Shown here piece by piece: positions 1 through 9,258 of a stretch of DNA of 64,000 nt (the first letter of the stretch is position 1; each line of letters starts with the position of its first letter). The notes under the pieces are model-generated. The model was not told the DNA's origin and made no database searches. It saw only the letters and a program-made list of their open reading frames with translations. The stretch covers positions 930,001-994,000 of the forward strand of contig AP018280.1 of the NCBI GenBank assembly GCA_004296455.1, written 5' to 3'. The position numbers and the translations under genes were made by a program. The DNA comes from Calothrix sp. NIES-4101. Lineage in GTDB: Bacteria; Cyanobacteriota; Cyanobacteriia; Cyanobacteriales; Nostocaceae.

Positions 1-132
1 GTAATCGATCACAGGCGATCGCAAATTACAAGAAAATGAAACCCTTGTGTTTCCAAGAGTTATAGGTCAAAAGATGAAGGTAATATATTAATTGAAATAG
101 GGGAATAACTTCGTAGGTTTTCAGCAACATTT

Positions 133-1657
133 TTAACAGCAACTTCTATCCGCAGGAATTTGGGGAAGTAAAGTAGGAGTTGGTTGATTGTGACGCTTAG
201 AACTAACAGCTTGAGTCATAAATTCCAAGACATTTCGACGTTGGGACTTTAGGGTAGTAACAACGGTCAACATTCTGGCAACGAAATTGCTGCCAGCCTT
301 TGTTTGAGAGCCAAAACTGGTACGTCGCCAGATCACGGCAGGACGTATTGCTCTTTCGGCAGCATTATTTGTCGGTTCCACACCCTCAACTTCGACAAAC
401 AGCCACAAAGCTTGCTCAACTTTTAAGAGTTGACGACAGGTACGAACAGTTTTTGCCAGTGGAGTTTTTTCCTGTGCCCCAATCTCATAATTTGCAGCTT
501 CTTGTAAAGAAGACTTGATTAAATCGCGAATCTCTGTAACTAAAAGTTGAAACTCGCAACGGCTCAAAGTTCCATCTCGAACCCGATGCCACAGTTCAAA
601 TAATTTTTCTTGTTGTTTAACCAGAGCATTGCCAATATTTGATGAAACTCCAGAACGCTCAGATATTTTGATAAATTCCCGTTTTAAATGTGCCCAACAT
701 AACTGCCGTTGCTCCAAGTCAACCCAGTTATACGATGCATATCGGTCGGAGTTTAAAATTCCACCGAAGTTCTCTCCCAGTAGATTTTTGGCTGTGTCCG
801 TACAACGGGAAAGTGTGACTTGAAAAAACGTAACTAGGGGTGTAACTGCAACCCAGAGCCAAGCTTTTCTGTTTTTGTCATTACATCCATCAACATTTCC
901 TTAGAAGACAGCTTGTTTCATCTACTCCAACTACAGGAGAATTTTGCACGTATGTTTTTGCTTCTGATACTGCTCCTGCAATTGCATCGCTTGCTTCTTT
1001 CTTCAGTTTATTGACTGTACCTAAGCACATCGTGACTCCAAAGATATCTTGCATTGCGCTTTGTACCATTCGAGTACTATGGCGGTATAACCCACTTAAT
1101 ACTGCTACAAGTGCCACTACCCTTACACCATAACCACGAATTGGCACATCTGCTGGTAAGGTTGCACGAGTCAAGGTTCCACAATGCTGACATTCGAGTT
1201 GATGTAGTCGATGTTCTACGATTATGGGATTTATCGGTGGAATTTCAACTACTTGATGCCTTCTGGGATTGCTATCAACTCCTATTAACTTTTCTCCACA
1301 ACCAGAGCAAGTTTCTGGCTGATGTTCTAAAACGCTATCGCATTCGGATACATCATACAGGTTACGACTATGCCCTTTATGTCCTAGCTGTCCACCTCGC
1401 TTTTTATCACTCTTCTTTTTTGATAGAAGTTTTTCGCTATTGAGTGGGTCGCTTGACGGTGGAGATGATGAGTTTTTTGATGTTCGATTGATTTTTTCTA
1501 ATAGTTCTTGATTTTTGGCAACTTCTGACGCTAACTCTTGTTCGGATTGCTTGATGCGCTGCCCCATTTTCTCCACCAGTTCTTTGATGCTGGCTGGAGT
1601 TTTTTCCCAATCTGAGCTTGGGATTTCAATCCCGTAAACGAGGCACATTACATCCAT
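133..1657 (-). pseudogene. IS66-family transposase, split by a frameshift
   Basis: This is a DDE transposase of the IS66 family broken into two frames. The N-terminal part (1657 to 890) has a coiled coil, a basic stretch, a CxxC...CxxC zinc-ribbon-like region and the first catalytic Asp in GVDETS. It then goes out of frame near 901-915 and stops at 890-892. The other frame is open from 900 down to 133 and carries the second Asp (NSDRYASY) and the Glu (NNAAERAIRP). Conceptual joining gives one ordinary full-length transposase, and one extra base near the junction explains the break. I could not identify terminal inverted repeats or a target duplication. It is probably inactive unless the shift is a sequencing error. 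Confidence 0.88.
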
Positions 1658-1889
1658 GCATCTTAATTTACCATCTATTGGTACTTAATTTACTTGGTAA
1701 CACTTTAAATCCTGTGAACGACTACTATTGCAGTAATTTTCTATTGCTATAAAATTACACTTCAGAAATGTTGGAATTAGTTAATGGCTGAAGAAATAGT
1801 GCCAACTATTAGCGATTTTCCTGTAGGAGAGGCAACGATGGCGGATAAGCTGCCTAGCAGCTAAGTTCAAAAATTATAACTTTTGTGGT

Positions 1890-1906
1890 GCGGGCATCTT
1901 GCCCGC
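1890..1906. repeat. GCGGGC/GCCCGC intergenic hairpin of a dispersed family
   Basis: A perfect 6-bp GC stem with loop ATCTT stands in otherwise AT-rich DNA. It is preceded by TTTGTGGT, and a related core (TTTGTAGTGCGGG) occurs at 28134 and in the element at 60819. It occupies the 320-base gap between the IS66 remnant and cpeT, where I see no other feature. Palindromes like this are scattered between genes of Nostoc-type genomes. It may fold in RNA but lacks a following U-run, so I do not call it a terminator. Confidence 0.5.
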
Positions 1907-1977
1907 TTTAGATATACAAATTAGGCGCTTAACAGCTTATATATCAGGGTGGAGTAGTTTATATAGTTTAATGATTT

Positions 1978-2604
1978 ATGAAGTTAAATGAGAGAAATTT
2001 AATGCTTTCTTCAGAAAACATGGATAATTTAACAACCCTAGCTCGATGGATGGCAGGGGAATTTAGTAATTACAAGCAATCTCAAGAAAACCCTCGTGAT
2101 TATGCCTACATACACATATTTTTTCGTCCCTTACCCTTTGAATTTTTCTCCGCTATTGGTTTCTATTCCGAACAGGTTTACGACTATGATTTGTGGAGTC
2201 CTTACCGCCAAGGAGTCCATTGTCTAGTTGATCGTGGCGATGATATTTATATTGAAAATTATAGCCTCAAAGATGCGATCATTTATGCCGGAGCCGCACG
2301 GGAATTGTCAATACTCCAAACGATTACCCCGGCTAGCGTGGAGCGACGTTATCATTGCTCCATGATTTTCAAACGCGATGGCGATCGCTTTTTGGGCAAT
2401 GTGGAACCGGGAAATCAGTGTTTAATCCACCGTCATGGTTGTCAAACTTACTTGGTAAGCGAAGTGGAGTTAACTGAAAATACTTGGAAAAGCATCGATC
2501 GAGGGATGGATGTTAATAGCCATCAGCAAGTTTGGGGTTCGGAACATGGCTGCTTACAATTTGAAAAGGCTCAAAATTTTGCCGACGAATTATTTCTGGA
2601 TTGA
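1978..2604 (+). CDS. cpeT: CpeT/CpcT-family phycobiliprotein bilin lyase
   Basis: A T-type bilin lyase, expected to attach phycoerythrobilin to a beta-subunit cysteine (Cys165 type in studied CpeT/CpcT proteins) in the cytoplasm. The 208 residues show family hallmarks: LARWMAGEFSN near the start, a FRPLPFEFF segment, EQVYDYDLWSPYR, IENYSLKD, and a conserved C-terminal region with DRGMDV and VWGSEHG. The length is close to the usual ~200. The start is uncertain: ATG at 2002 (residue 9) has a nearby GAGAGAA and fits the family start at least as well as 1978. It lies 146 bases upstream of cpeB on the same strand, which favours CpeT over CpcT. In Fremyella-type operons cpeT sits with the linkers and cpeR, so the position here suggests rearrangement. 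Confidence 0.85.
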   Translation: MKLNERNLMLSSENMDNLTTLARWMAGEFSNYKQSQENPRDYAYIHIFFRPLPFEFFSAIGFYSEQVYDYDLWSPYRQGVHCLVDRGDDIYIENYSLKDAIIYAGAARELSILQTITPASVERRYHCSMIFKRDGDRFLGNVEPGNQCLIHRHGCQTYLVSEVELTENTWKSIDRGMDVNSHQQVWGSEHGCLQFEKAQNFADELFLD

Positions 2605-2675
2605 GCTTGAAATTGCTACCCTTGAGCGAGGAAATGTTAAGGATTATTACTTTGTTTTTAATAAATGAGACTGGA

Positions 2676-2745
2676 GTCACCATGATTTTTTATGGTCAAT
2701 AGTGACCGGTCAGACAAAAAGACCTATCGTCCTTTACAAAGGAGA
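2676..2745 (+). promoter_or_regulatory. cpeBA leader: imperfect hairpin and strong ribosome binding site
   Basis: The 146-base gap before cpeB holds an imperfect inverted repeat (GTCACCAT at 2676-2683 against ATGGT at 2692-2696 and GTGAC at 2702-2706). A GGAGA Shine-Dalgarno sequence at 2741-2745, six bases before the ATG, fits a highly expressed pigment gene. Known CpeR-dependent control of cpeBA makes this gap the likely promoter and target. The exact promoter is inferred, not seen. Confidence 0.4.
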
Positions 2746-2750
2746 ACTAA

Positions 2751-3305
<555 letters not shown>

Positions 3306-3493
3306 TTTTGGTTGGGTTATTGTACCAAACTAGTTTTGGACTAGGGTGGAGGTCAGGGAGTAGTCTGTGATGGGAGTAGATTGTCGAAAATATAATGGCC
3401 TAGCTTACATTTCCTTGTTGCACGACAAAATAAACCAAAACCATAAACATCAAAACTCAATCGTCGAAAAAAGCAAAGTTAATCTGGAGATAA

Positions 3494-3994
<501 letters not shown>

Positions 3995-4033
3995 TTCAGA
4001 GATGAATTGATTCAGTTGTTAGCCAATTAACTT

Positions 4034-4095
4034 AGAGACTTAATTGTCTATTGCTTTGCCTAACCGTAGGTTAAGTTATTGGCAATTGAGTCTCT
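4034..4095 (+). terminator. Long two-tier hairpin between cpeBA and cpeYZ
   Basis: An outer inverted repeat, AGAGACTTAATTG at 4034-4046 against CAATTGAGTCTCT at 4083-4095, pairs over 13 positions with one G-T. An inner CCTAACC/GGTTAAG pair surrounds GTA. TTAATTTTGGTTTT follows. Placed just after cpeA, it is well suited to stop most transcripts or protect the 3' end of the abundant cpeBA message while letting some read-through reach the lyase genes. Confidence 0.65.
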
Positions 4096-4170
4096 TAATT
4101 TTGGTTTTGCTGCCAATAAAATCTTTAAAATTAATTTTAAGTTGATTCAATTTCATTAATAATTAGAATT

Positions 4171-5469
4171 ATGGATAAACGTTTTTTTCAAATTTTTAAT
4201 TTGACAGAAGCAGAAGCGATCGCTCTTTTAGATACCCCTCAAAACCAAATCAGCGCAGATGATTCTCGCTACATTGCAGCTTCCCACCTCATTAACTTTC
4301 CAACAGAGGACTCGATTGATGCCTTGATTAGAGCAGTACAAAATACAGAGGCTTCTCTGGATAACCGGATTGTGCGGCGAAAATCCGTCGAGACATTGGG
4401 TAGATTGAAAGCAAGCAAAGCTTTGCCAGTTATTTGCACCTGCCTCACAGATGAGGATTGTTACACCGTGGAAAATGCCGTCTGGGCAATTGGTGAAATT
4501 GGTACCAAAAATCCGGATATTTTGGAAAGTATTGCTCAGTTGTTAGAAAAGCCAAACCAAATTTATCGAGTCATAATCCATACTTTGGCAAAACTAGATT
4601 ACCAAGATGCGATTGAGCGTATAAATGGGTTTGTGGAATCAGAGGATAAACCAACAGCTAGTGCTGCGATCGCTGCTGTTTGTCGATTGACGGGAAATTA
4701 TACGGAAATGGAAAAGGTGGTGTCTTTATTGCAACACCATAATTGCACCACCCGTCGTGCTTGCATTCAAGACCTAATTGATGCCCATTACTACCCGGCT
4801 ATCCCTGAGATTGCTAGATGTCCAGTTTCTATCGTTTTTCGACTGCGAGCAATTAGGATGCTAGCGGACATTGGGGTTGAACGGGGAGAAGTAACTTTTG
4901 AGACAATTAGGCCAGTTTTGTCACAAACACTATGCGATCGCCCAGATGATCTAGATTTAGTTCACGAGTACGATCTACCCCCCAGCCTCGATTTTTTGAT
5001 TCGGGAATTGTACGAAACTGATTTCGGTCGCTGCTATCTGGCGAGTAAAACCCTGATGGAGAATTACCCAGAACAAGCACCTGCGGCTTTGCTGCAAACC
5101 TACGCAGAAGAAGCATATACAGATTATGGCGCTCACTATCACGTCATCAAATTACTGGGTTGGCTGCGATACACCCCTGCCTATGACCTATTAATAGAGG
5201 CATTACACAATCGAGAACCCCAGTTCCAGAAATCTCGTGCGGCTGCCGCGCTGGCGTTAGGTGAGCTAGGGGATCGACGAGCAATTCCAGATTTGCGGAT
5301 ATGTTTGGCAACTCCAATTTGGGATTTGAAGTATGCTGCCTTAATAGCGTTAGAAAAACTCGGTGATACTAGCGATCGCGATATCCTTACTCAAGACTCG
5401 GATTGGTTAATTCGTGCTGCTGCAAGTGCGATCAAATTGGGAAATTCAGTCACGCAAATCGCCTGTTAA
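4171..5469 (+). CDS. cpeY: CpeY, HEAT-repeat phycoerythrobilin lyase subunit
   Basis: Large subunit of an E/F-type bilin lyase; with CpeZ it attaches phycoerythrobilin to alpha-phycoerythrin in studied cyanobacteria. It is 432 residues long with repeated HEAT/PBS-lyase helices throughout, for example around residues 70-130 (SVETLGRLKASKALP, ENAVWAIGEIGT) and 350-420 (AAALALGELGDRRAIPDL). It begins MDKRFFQIFNLTEAEA, as CpeY proteins do. It lies downstream of cpeA past the hairpin and 19 bases before cpeZ, matching the cpeBAYZ arrangement. A PecE/CpcE role is much less likely given the length and the neighbours. Confidence 0.93.
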   Translation: MDKRFFQIFNLTEAEAIALLDTPQNQISADDSRYIAASHLINFPTEDSIDALIRAVQNTEASLDNRIVRRKSVETLGRLKASKALPVICTCLTDEDCYTVENAVWAIGEIGTKNPDILESIAQLLEKPNQIYRVIIHTLAKLDYQDAIERINGFVESEDKPTASAAIAAVCRLTGNYTEMEKVVSLLQHHNCTTRRACIQDLIDAHYYPAIPEIARCPVSIVFRLRAIRMLADIGVERGEVTFETIRPVLSQTLCDRPDDLDLVHEYDLPPSLDFLIRELYETDFGRCYLASKTLMENYPEQAPAALLQTYAEEAYTDYGAHYHVIKLLGWLRYTPAYDLLIEALHNREPQFQKSRAAAALALGELGDRRAIPDLRICLATPIWDLKYAALIALEKLGDTSDRDILTQDSDWLIRAAASAIKLGNSVTQIAC

Positions 5470-5488
5470 TACCTAGAAAAATAATAGA

Positions 5489-6106
5489 ATGATTATGGAC
5501 TCTTTTTTGGAACAATTAAAACATCCCAATCCCCACCTCAGAGAACGGGCAATGTGGGAAATCGCAGATACTCGCGATGCCAACACTATCCCTCGATTAA
5601 TGGATGTGCTGGGGGAAGAAGATGTTGTCTATCGACGGTCTGCTGTGAAAGCATTGGGGATTATTGGCATGGATGCTGTTTCTCTCTTGGTAGAATCATT
5701 ACTCAATAGCGATAATGTCACCATTCGTGGTAGTGCCGCAAAGGCATTAGCACAAATAGCCGTTCAACATCCCGACGTTCCTTTTGCCAGCGAAGGTTTA
5801 CAGGGTTTAAAGCAAGCCATGAACGATCCAAATCCGGTAGTTCATATTGCCTCTGTGATGGCACTGGGGGAAATTGGTTCTCCTGCCTTTGATATTTTGG
5901 TTGAAGCCCTAAAAACGACGGATAATGTAGCTCTACAAGTCACGATTGTAAATGCACTGGCATCCTTGGGAGATGGGCAAGGAGCCGAAATTTTGGCAAA
6001 TCTGGGGAATGATCTGTCTGTAGACTCCTATGTGCGGGAATCGGCAGTTAGTGCATTATCCAGACTGGATTTAGTTAGTCAATTTAACAAGAGAGAAGAA
6101 GAGTAA
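5489..6106 (+). CDS. cpeZ: CpeZ, HEAT-repeat lyase partner/chaperone
   Basis: Small partner of CpeY in phycoerythrin chromophorylation; it also acts chaperone-like toward other phycoerythrin lyases in studied strains. The 205 residues are almost entirely HEAT/PBS-lyase repeats (DANTIPRLMDVLGEED, AVKALGIIGMDAV, SAAKALAQIA, ASVMALGEIGS), the usual CpeZ length. Two candidate starts exist: ATG at 5489 and ATG at 5495 (MDSFLEQL); the second looks more like family starts. It forms an operon with cpeY. It ends in a convergent region facing cpeF. Confidence 0.92.
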   Translation: MIMDSFLEQLKHPNPHLRERAMWEIADTRDANTIPRLMDVLGEEDVVYRRSAVKALGIIGMDAVSLLVESLLNSDNVTIRGSAAKALAQIAVQHPDVPFASEGLQGLKQAMNDPNPVVHIASVMALGEIGSPAFDILVEALKTTDNVALQVTIVNALASLGDGQGAEILANLGNDLSVDSYVRESAVSALSRLDLVSQFNKREEE

Positions 6107-6170
6107 AGAAGGCAGTAAGGATAGCCTGTCTTGTGCTAGGGTTGTCCCTCTTCCTTCTTTCCCACATTCC

Positions 6171-6232
6171 TCACCCTTCGGGTACTCTTCGAGAAGGGCT
6201 TCGCCCAACGCCAGTGCCTACGACGGGACGGA
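6171..6232. repeat. Dispersed Nostoc-type palindromic repeat between cpeZ and cpeF
   Basis: The convergent gap holds a GC-richer stretch with small palindromes (CTTCGAGAAG, GGGCTTCGCCC) followed by AACGCCAGTGCCTACGACGG. This resembles the short interspersed repeats common between genes of Nostocales. It may serve as a two-way terminator between the converging cpeZ and cpeF transcripts, but that is inference. Confidence 0.45.
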
Positions 6233-6252
6233 AACCGACACCGCCGACTGGC

Positions 6253-7122
6253 TTACTCCCAATCATCCGGCTCGTAGTGTTTCTCCAGTTGGGAAATTGC
6301 CAATTTGATAATGGTTTGTACGGCTAATTCTGTTTCTTGACTCAGGGCAAATTGCAGGGAAGCGATCGCAGTTGGTTCACCTATTTTCATCAATGCTAAA
6401 GCCGCAGCTTTCCGACTTTCGACATGATCGTGGGACAATAATTCCACCAAATTGGGAATAGCCGCTCGATAAGCCAAATTTCCCAATGCGGATGCGGCTT
6501 CACACCTGACATTTTCGGAATCATCGCCTAAGGCATTAATTATGAATGTGAATGCTCTTTCCTCTGGTTGCTCTTGGGCAACTTTGGCAATTGCTCCAAT
6601 GACAGCGCAGCGAACTTCTGGCGACTCGGAAGTGATTTCCTGGTACAGTTGCTCCTTCGCTTCCACACCAATAAACGCCAATGCCCATGCTGCATGACCT
6701 TTGGTACTTTCTGGATTCTCCGGTGATGCTAAAATTTCCAGCAACACTGGTACTGCGGCTTCTCCCATTCTGGCAAGCGCTCCCACGGATGAACCTTTAA
6801 CAACCGTATCTTCATCATTGAGTAAAGCCTGGATTAAAGCTGGAATAGAACTATGATCTGCAATCAGAGTTAAAGTTTTGGCAGCAGATCGTCGCACAAT
6901 CACGTTTTCGTGCTGGGCTAATGCTTCTATTAAAACCGGGGTGGCTGGTTTTCCTATTTCTCCCAAGGTTTGGGCACAACGCAACCTCACCATTCCTCGT
7001 GAATCTCCCAAACACTCGACCATTTGCTCTAACAGTTGTTCATCGTTGGCAGAAAATGTCTGTTGCGTAATCTGTTCCCCAACGCGATCGAGTAGTAAAT
7101 CAACTTCTTTTTGAGCTAGCAA
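6253..7122 (-). CDS. cpeF: CpeF (MpeV-like) HEAT-repeat lyase for the doubly linked bilin
   Basis: HEAT-repeat bilin lyase resembling CpeF, the enzyme that attaches the bilin bridging Cys48/Cys59 of beta-phycoerythrin in Fremyella. It is 289 residues of regular ~31-residue repeats (RCAQTLGEIGKPA, SAAKTLTLIADHSS, GHAAWALAFIG, EAASALGNLAYRA). The start is decided by the ribosome site: a GGAGGT at 7132-7137 sits nine bases before a TTG at 7122, with no in-frame ATG there. It follows the 84-residue gene by only 31 bases and lies downstream of ccaR on the same strand, so it may belong to a light-regulated unit. Another E/F-type lyase is possible, but the intact Cys48/59 pair supports CpeF. Confidence 0.8.
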   Translation of the reverse strand: MLAQKEVDLLLDRVGEQITQQTFSANDEQLLEQMVECLGDSRGMVRLRCAQTLGEIGKPATPVLIEALAQHENVIVRRSAAKTLTLIADHSSIPALIQALLNDEDTVVKGSSVGALARMGEAAVPVLLEILASPENPESTKGHAAWALAFIGVEAKEQLYQEITSESPEVRCAVIGAIAKVAQEQPEERAFTFIINALGDDSENVRCEAASALGNLAYRAAIPNLVELLSHDHVESRKAAALALMKIGEPTAIASLQFALSQETELAVQTIIKLAISQLEKHYEPDDWE

Positions 7123-7153
7123 AACTGAAGTACCTCCGGGTTATCTATGTCTG

Positions 7154-7408
7154 CTAAGAATTTAAAGTTCCTTGTTGGTCTCGCAGCGTAGCGATTGTGG
7201 CATCGATTTTGGCAAGTTCTGGCTCTAGTTGTGCCATTACGGCTGACTTCATCAATTTAGCTTTTTTTGCTGTTTCCAAGGTCTCATTCAGCAGTCTTTC
7301 CCGATACTTTTCAAACTCTTCAATCAACTTCGCGATTTCTTGAACATTTGTTTCTTGCATTTCTGTTTCTTGTGTTTCTGGGGAAATAGCAAATTCTGAA
7401 TTATTCAT
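7154..7408 (-). CDS. Unknown 84-residue acidic coiled-coil protein
   Basis: I do not recognise a family. The protein has an acidic N-terminus (EFAISPETQETEMQE) and then a continuous amphipathic helix rich in Glu, Lys, Ala and Leu (about residues 24-80), predicted to form a coiled coil. It has no cysteine and no membrane segment. It is a real gene by its signals: AAGGAGA precedes the ATG at good spacing, and it sits 31 bases upstream of cpeF on the same strand, almost certainly in one transcript. Its place between ccaR and a bilin lyase suggests a role in phycoerythrin assembly or regulation, but nothing in the sequence proves that. Confidence 0.75.
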   Translation of the reverse strand: MNNSEFAISPETQETEMQETNVQEIAKLIEEFEKYRERLLNETLETAKKAKLMKSAVMAQLEPELAKIDATIATLRDQQGTLNS

Positions 7409-7564
7409 AAAAATCTCCTTATTATGTTTTGTGAATGAATGTGAACCAGATGCCAGTGGTACTGATTGTTTAGGCAGTTGTTGTTAAATTACTTTTGATT
7501 TTGTTCTTAAAGAAAATATCAATTAGAAAACGTGAATATTTTAATTCAATTTAATTGACACTTT

Positions 7565-8245
7565 CTAGCCATATTCCTTATTCAGTCGATAGCCCATGCT
7601 GTGGACGGTTTCGATAAAGTTTTCGGGTGCCCCAACTGCTTTGAGCTTCTGACGCAAGCTTCTAATATGCACTTTGACCGTATCCTCTTCTGGTGGAGTT
7701 TCAATTGGCCAAATGTGCCCGATGATAGCGCGACGACTGAGAACACGCCGACCATTGCGTAGCAGTAACTCTAAAAGACTATATTCTTTTGGAGTTAAAT
7801 GCATTGGGTTACTGGCATAGATAACTTCGTAGGTGCTAGGGTCTAAATCTAAATTGCCCCATTTCAAAATTGGTGGCAAGGAAGAATGTCCTCGGCGTAA
7901 CAAAGCTCGAATCCGGGCAAATAACTCTCCCAGATCGACGGGCTTGACAATATAATCGTCTGCTCCAGCGTCTAACCCAGTAATTTTATCGGCAATTGTA
8001 TCACGGGCGGTGAGTATCAAGATAGGTATTTGATAGCCATGCGATCGCAATCTTTGACAGAGGTTAAATCCATCAACTTCCGGAAGCATTACATCCAGTA
8101 GCAGCAAGTCATACTCAAAAGCCTTGGTGTAATCCAAAGCCGATTCTCCATCGATGGCAATGTCAACTGTATAAAGCTGATCGGTAAGGGCTTCTGCTAA
8201 AGTCTCAGCCAAGCGAATATCATCTTCTATTAAAAGAATCCTCAT
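7565..8245 (-). CDS. ccaR: CcaR, green-light response regulator (OmpR type)
   Basis: DNA-binding response regulator of the CcaS/CcaR green/red system. The receiver domain (residues 1-115) has acidic EDD near the N-terminus, phospho-acceptor Asp51 (LLLLDVMLPE) and a Lys in VKPVD. A winged-helix OmpR domain follows (about 130-225: LTPKEYSLLELLLRNGRRVLS, EEDTVKVHIRSLRQKL). The sequence matches my recollection of Synechocystis CcaR along its length, including LAETLAEAL near residue 14 and the SPPEEDTVKVH-like segment. I chose the ATG at 8245 (MRILLIEDD); an upstream in-frame ATG at 8299 would add 18 residues not seen in the family. It is divergent from the cpeR operon. Confidence 0.9.
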   Translation of the reverse strand: MRILLIEDDIRLAETLAEALTDQLYTVDIAIDGESALDYTKAFEYDLLLLDVMLPEVDGFNLCQRLRSHGYQIPILILTARDTIADKITGLDAGADDYIVKPVDLGELFARIRALLRRGHSSLPPILKWGNLDLDPSTYEVIYASNPMHLTPKEYSLLELLLRNGRRVLSRRAIIGHIWPIETPPEEDTVKVHIRSLRQKLKAVGAPENFIETVHSMGYRLNKEYG

Positions 8246-8443
8246 AAAATTTACTTGAGATATGTGAAAAAAATCGCAACGATCAGGGGTTAAAAGCATG
8301 AATCGAGAGGCGATCTAGTCTGCCATATCCATACTTCCATTTTTGTGGTCTTTATTTAATATCTCTTTAAATATATGTCTTAATTATATTTAGTTTTACG
8401 AAGAAATATTTAGCTATGTAAAGTTTTTCTCCAAACCAAAATC

Positions 8444-8475
8444 TTTCCGATTTTTTTACCATTCTCTCACCGTTT
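8444..8475 (+). promoter_or_regulatory. Probable CcaR-binding box (three 11-base-spaced repeats)
   Basis: Three similar nonamers start exactly 11 bases apart: TTTCCGATT at 8445, TTTACCATT at 8456 and a weaker CTCACCGTT at 8467. OmpR-type regulators bind such head-to-tail repeats, and the CTTTCCGATTTTTTTAC core closely resembles the G-box I recall upstream of CcaR-controlled cpcG2/cpeC operons. It sits about 60 bases before the first linker remnant and points toward cpeR, so it should make that operon green-light responsive. Confidence 0.72.
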
Positions 8476-8531
8476 TTATTACGGTAAATCTAGTAAGTAT
8501 TTAATAACTTAAGTATTCAGGAGAATTCTCA

Positions 8532-8654
8532 ATGGCGATTGGGCGTACATCCGAGCTTGGCGTAAGTTTGTTTGAAAATACCCCACTCTTGGAATTGGTA
8601 TTGAGCAACTCAAAAAAAGAGTTAGAAAGCATAATTTGTGCTGTGTGTCGTTAA
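8532..8654 (+). pseudogene. N-terminal stub of a phycobilisome rod linker
   Basis: A 40-codon open frame (MAIGRTSELGVSLFENTP ... ELESIICAVCR, stop at 8652-8654). The pattern GVSLF-TP, then ELES-I-AV-R, is the beginning of the rod-linker (Pfam PBS_linker_poly) domain in CpeC/CpeD-type proteins, where AVYRQVLGN would follow. Here the frame stops at that point and none of the three frames after it continues the domain. An AGGAGA ribosome site at 8520-8525 is retained. It is the first gene after the CcaR box. It could be a translated micro-peptide, but decay of a linker gene is simpler. Confidence 0.72.
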
Positions 8655-8836
8655 AAATGATTCATCTGTGAATTAGGAATCAAGTAAAAATTAATTGAGT
8701 TTAAGTATCTTGATTGACGCTAAATATCCTCAACTTTTCAACTGGATTTTTACAGAATTTCTTACTGCTTAGAAACGCTAATTAAATTTTCCATTTAATC
8801 AATTATTATAGCAAGTTATATCTGAGGAGAAATTCA

Positions 8837-9117
8837 ATGAGTGTCATTTTAGATGCGCCGGTAGAGCTTCGAGCCAATAGTAGCTCAGAGGAAATTAATA
8901 CTGTAATTCGTGATGTTTACAAACAAGTGCTGAGTAATCCTCACATTATGGAAAGCGAGCGATTGGTGACACAAGAATCGCAATTGTGTAATGGTGAAAT
9001 CAGTGTCAGAGATTTTGTTCGCCTGAATATTTTGTCTCTGGTGCAAAAATGACTACACAAATTCAACGCATCCACCGGTCTGGTGGAATCATTGTCAGTA
9101 TCAAAGAAGTCGTCTGA
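8837..9117 (+). pseudogene. Rod-linker gene with a large internal deletion
   Basis: The frame opening at 8837 (behind GAGGAGA) encodes a linker-domain start: [24 protein letters not shown], then [25 protein letters not shown], and ends at 9052. From about 9022 the -1 frame instead reads [20 protein letters not shown] followed by GGIIVSIKEVV to a stop at 9115-9117, which is the C-terminus of the CpcD domain that ends CpeC/CpeD/CpeE linkers. A gene of about 270-290 codons has therefore lost roughly 190, with an out-of-frame junction near 9020-9025. In my memory of Nostoc punctiforme, cpeC stands in this position before cpeR. Confidence 0.82.
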
Positions 9118-9197
9118 AGATAAGAAGTTTTGCTATTCCTCTTCATTGAAACTGCCCTATCTCCCGAGTTTAATCTCCTAATTCTGCTGATTTTAAT

Positions 9198-9222
9198 AGA
9201 GCGAGTATTAAAAACTCGCTCT
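9198..9222 (+). terminator. Hairpin between linker remnants and cpeR
   Basis: A perfect 9-bp stem, AGAGCGAGT (9198-9206) against ACTCGCTCT (9214-9222), with a 7-base loop, followed by GTTTCTCG. It lies 36 bases before cpeR. It may attenuate read-through into cpeR or stabilise the processed cpeR message. The U-run is short, so termination should be partial. Confidence 0.55.
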
Positions 9223-9258
9223 GTTTCTCGAGCTTTTCTGAAGATGAGGAAATGAAGT

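Noticed and set aside
1784-1864. A 26-codon frame (MAEEIVPTISDFPVGEAT...) between the IS66 remnant and cpeT
   Set aside because: Too short, no clear ribosome site, and no family similarity; could be a chance frame.
6133-6327. A 64-codon plus-strand frame after cpeZ
   Set aside because: Lies across a dispersed repeat and the end of cpeF on the other strand.
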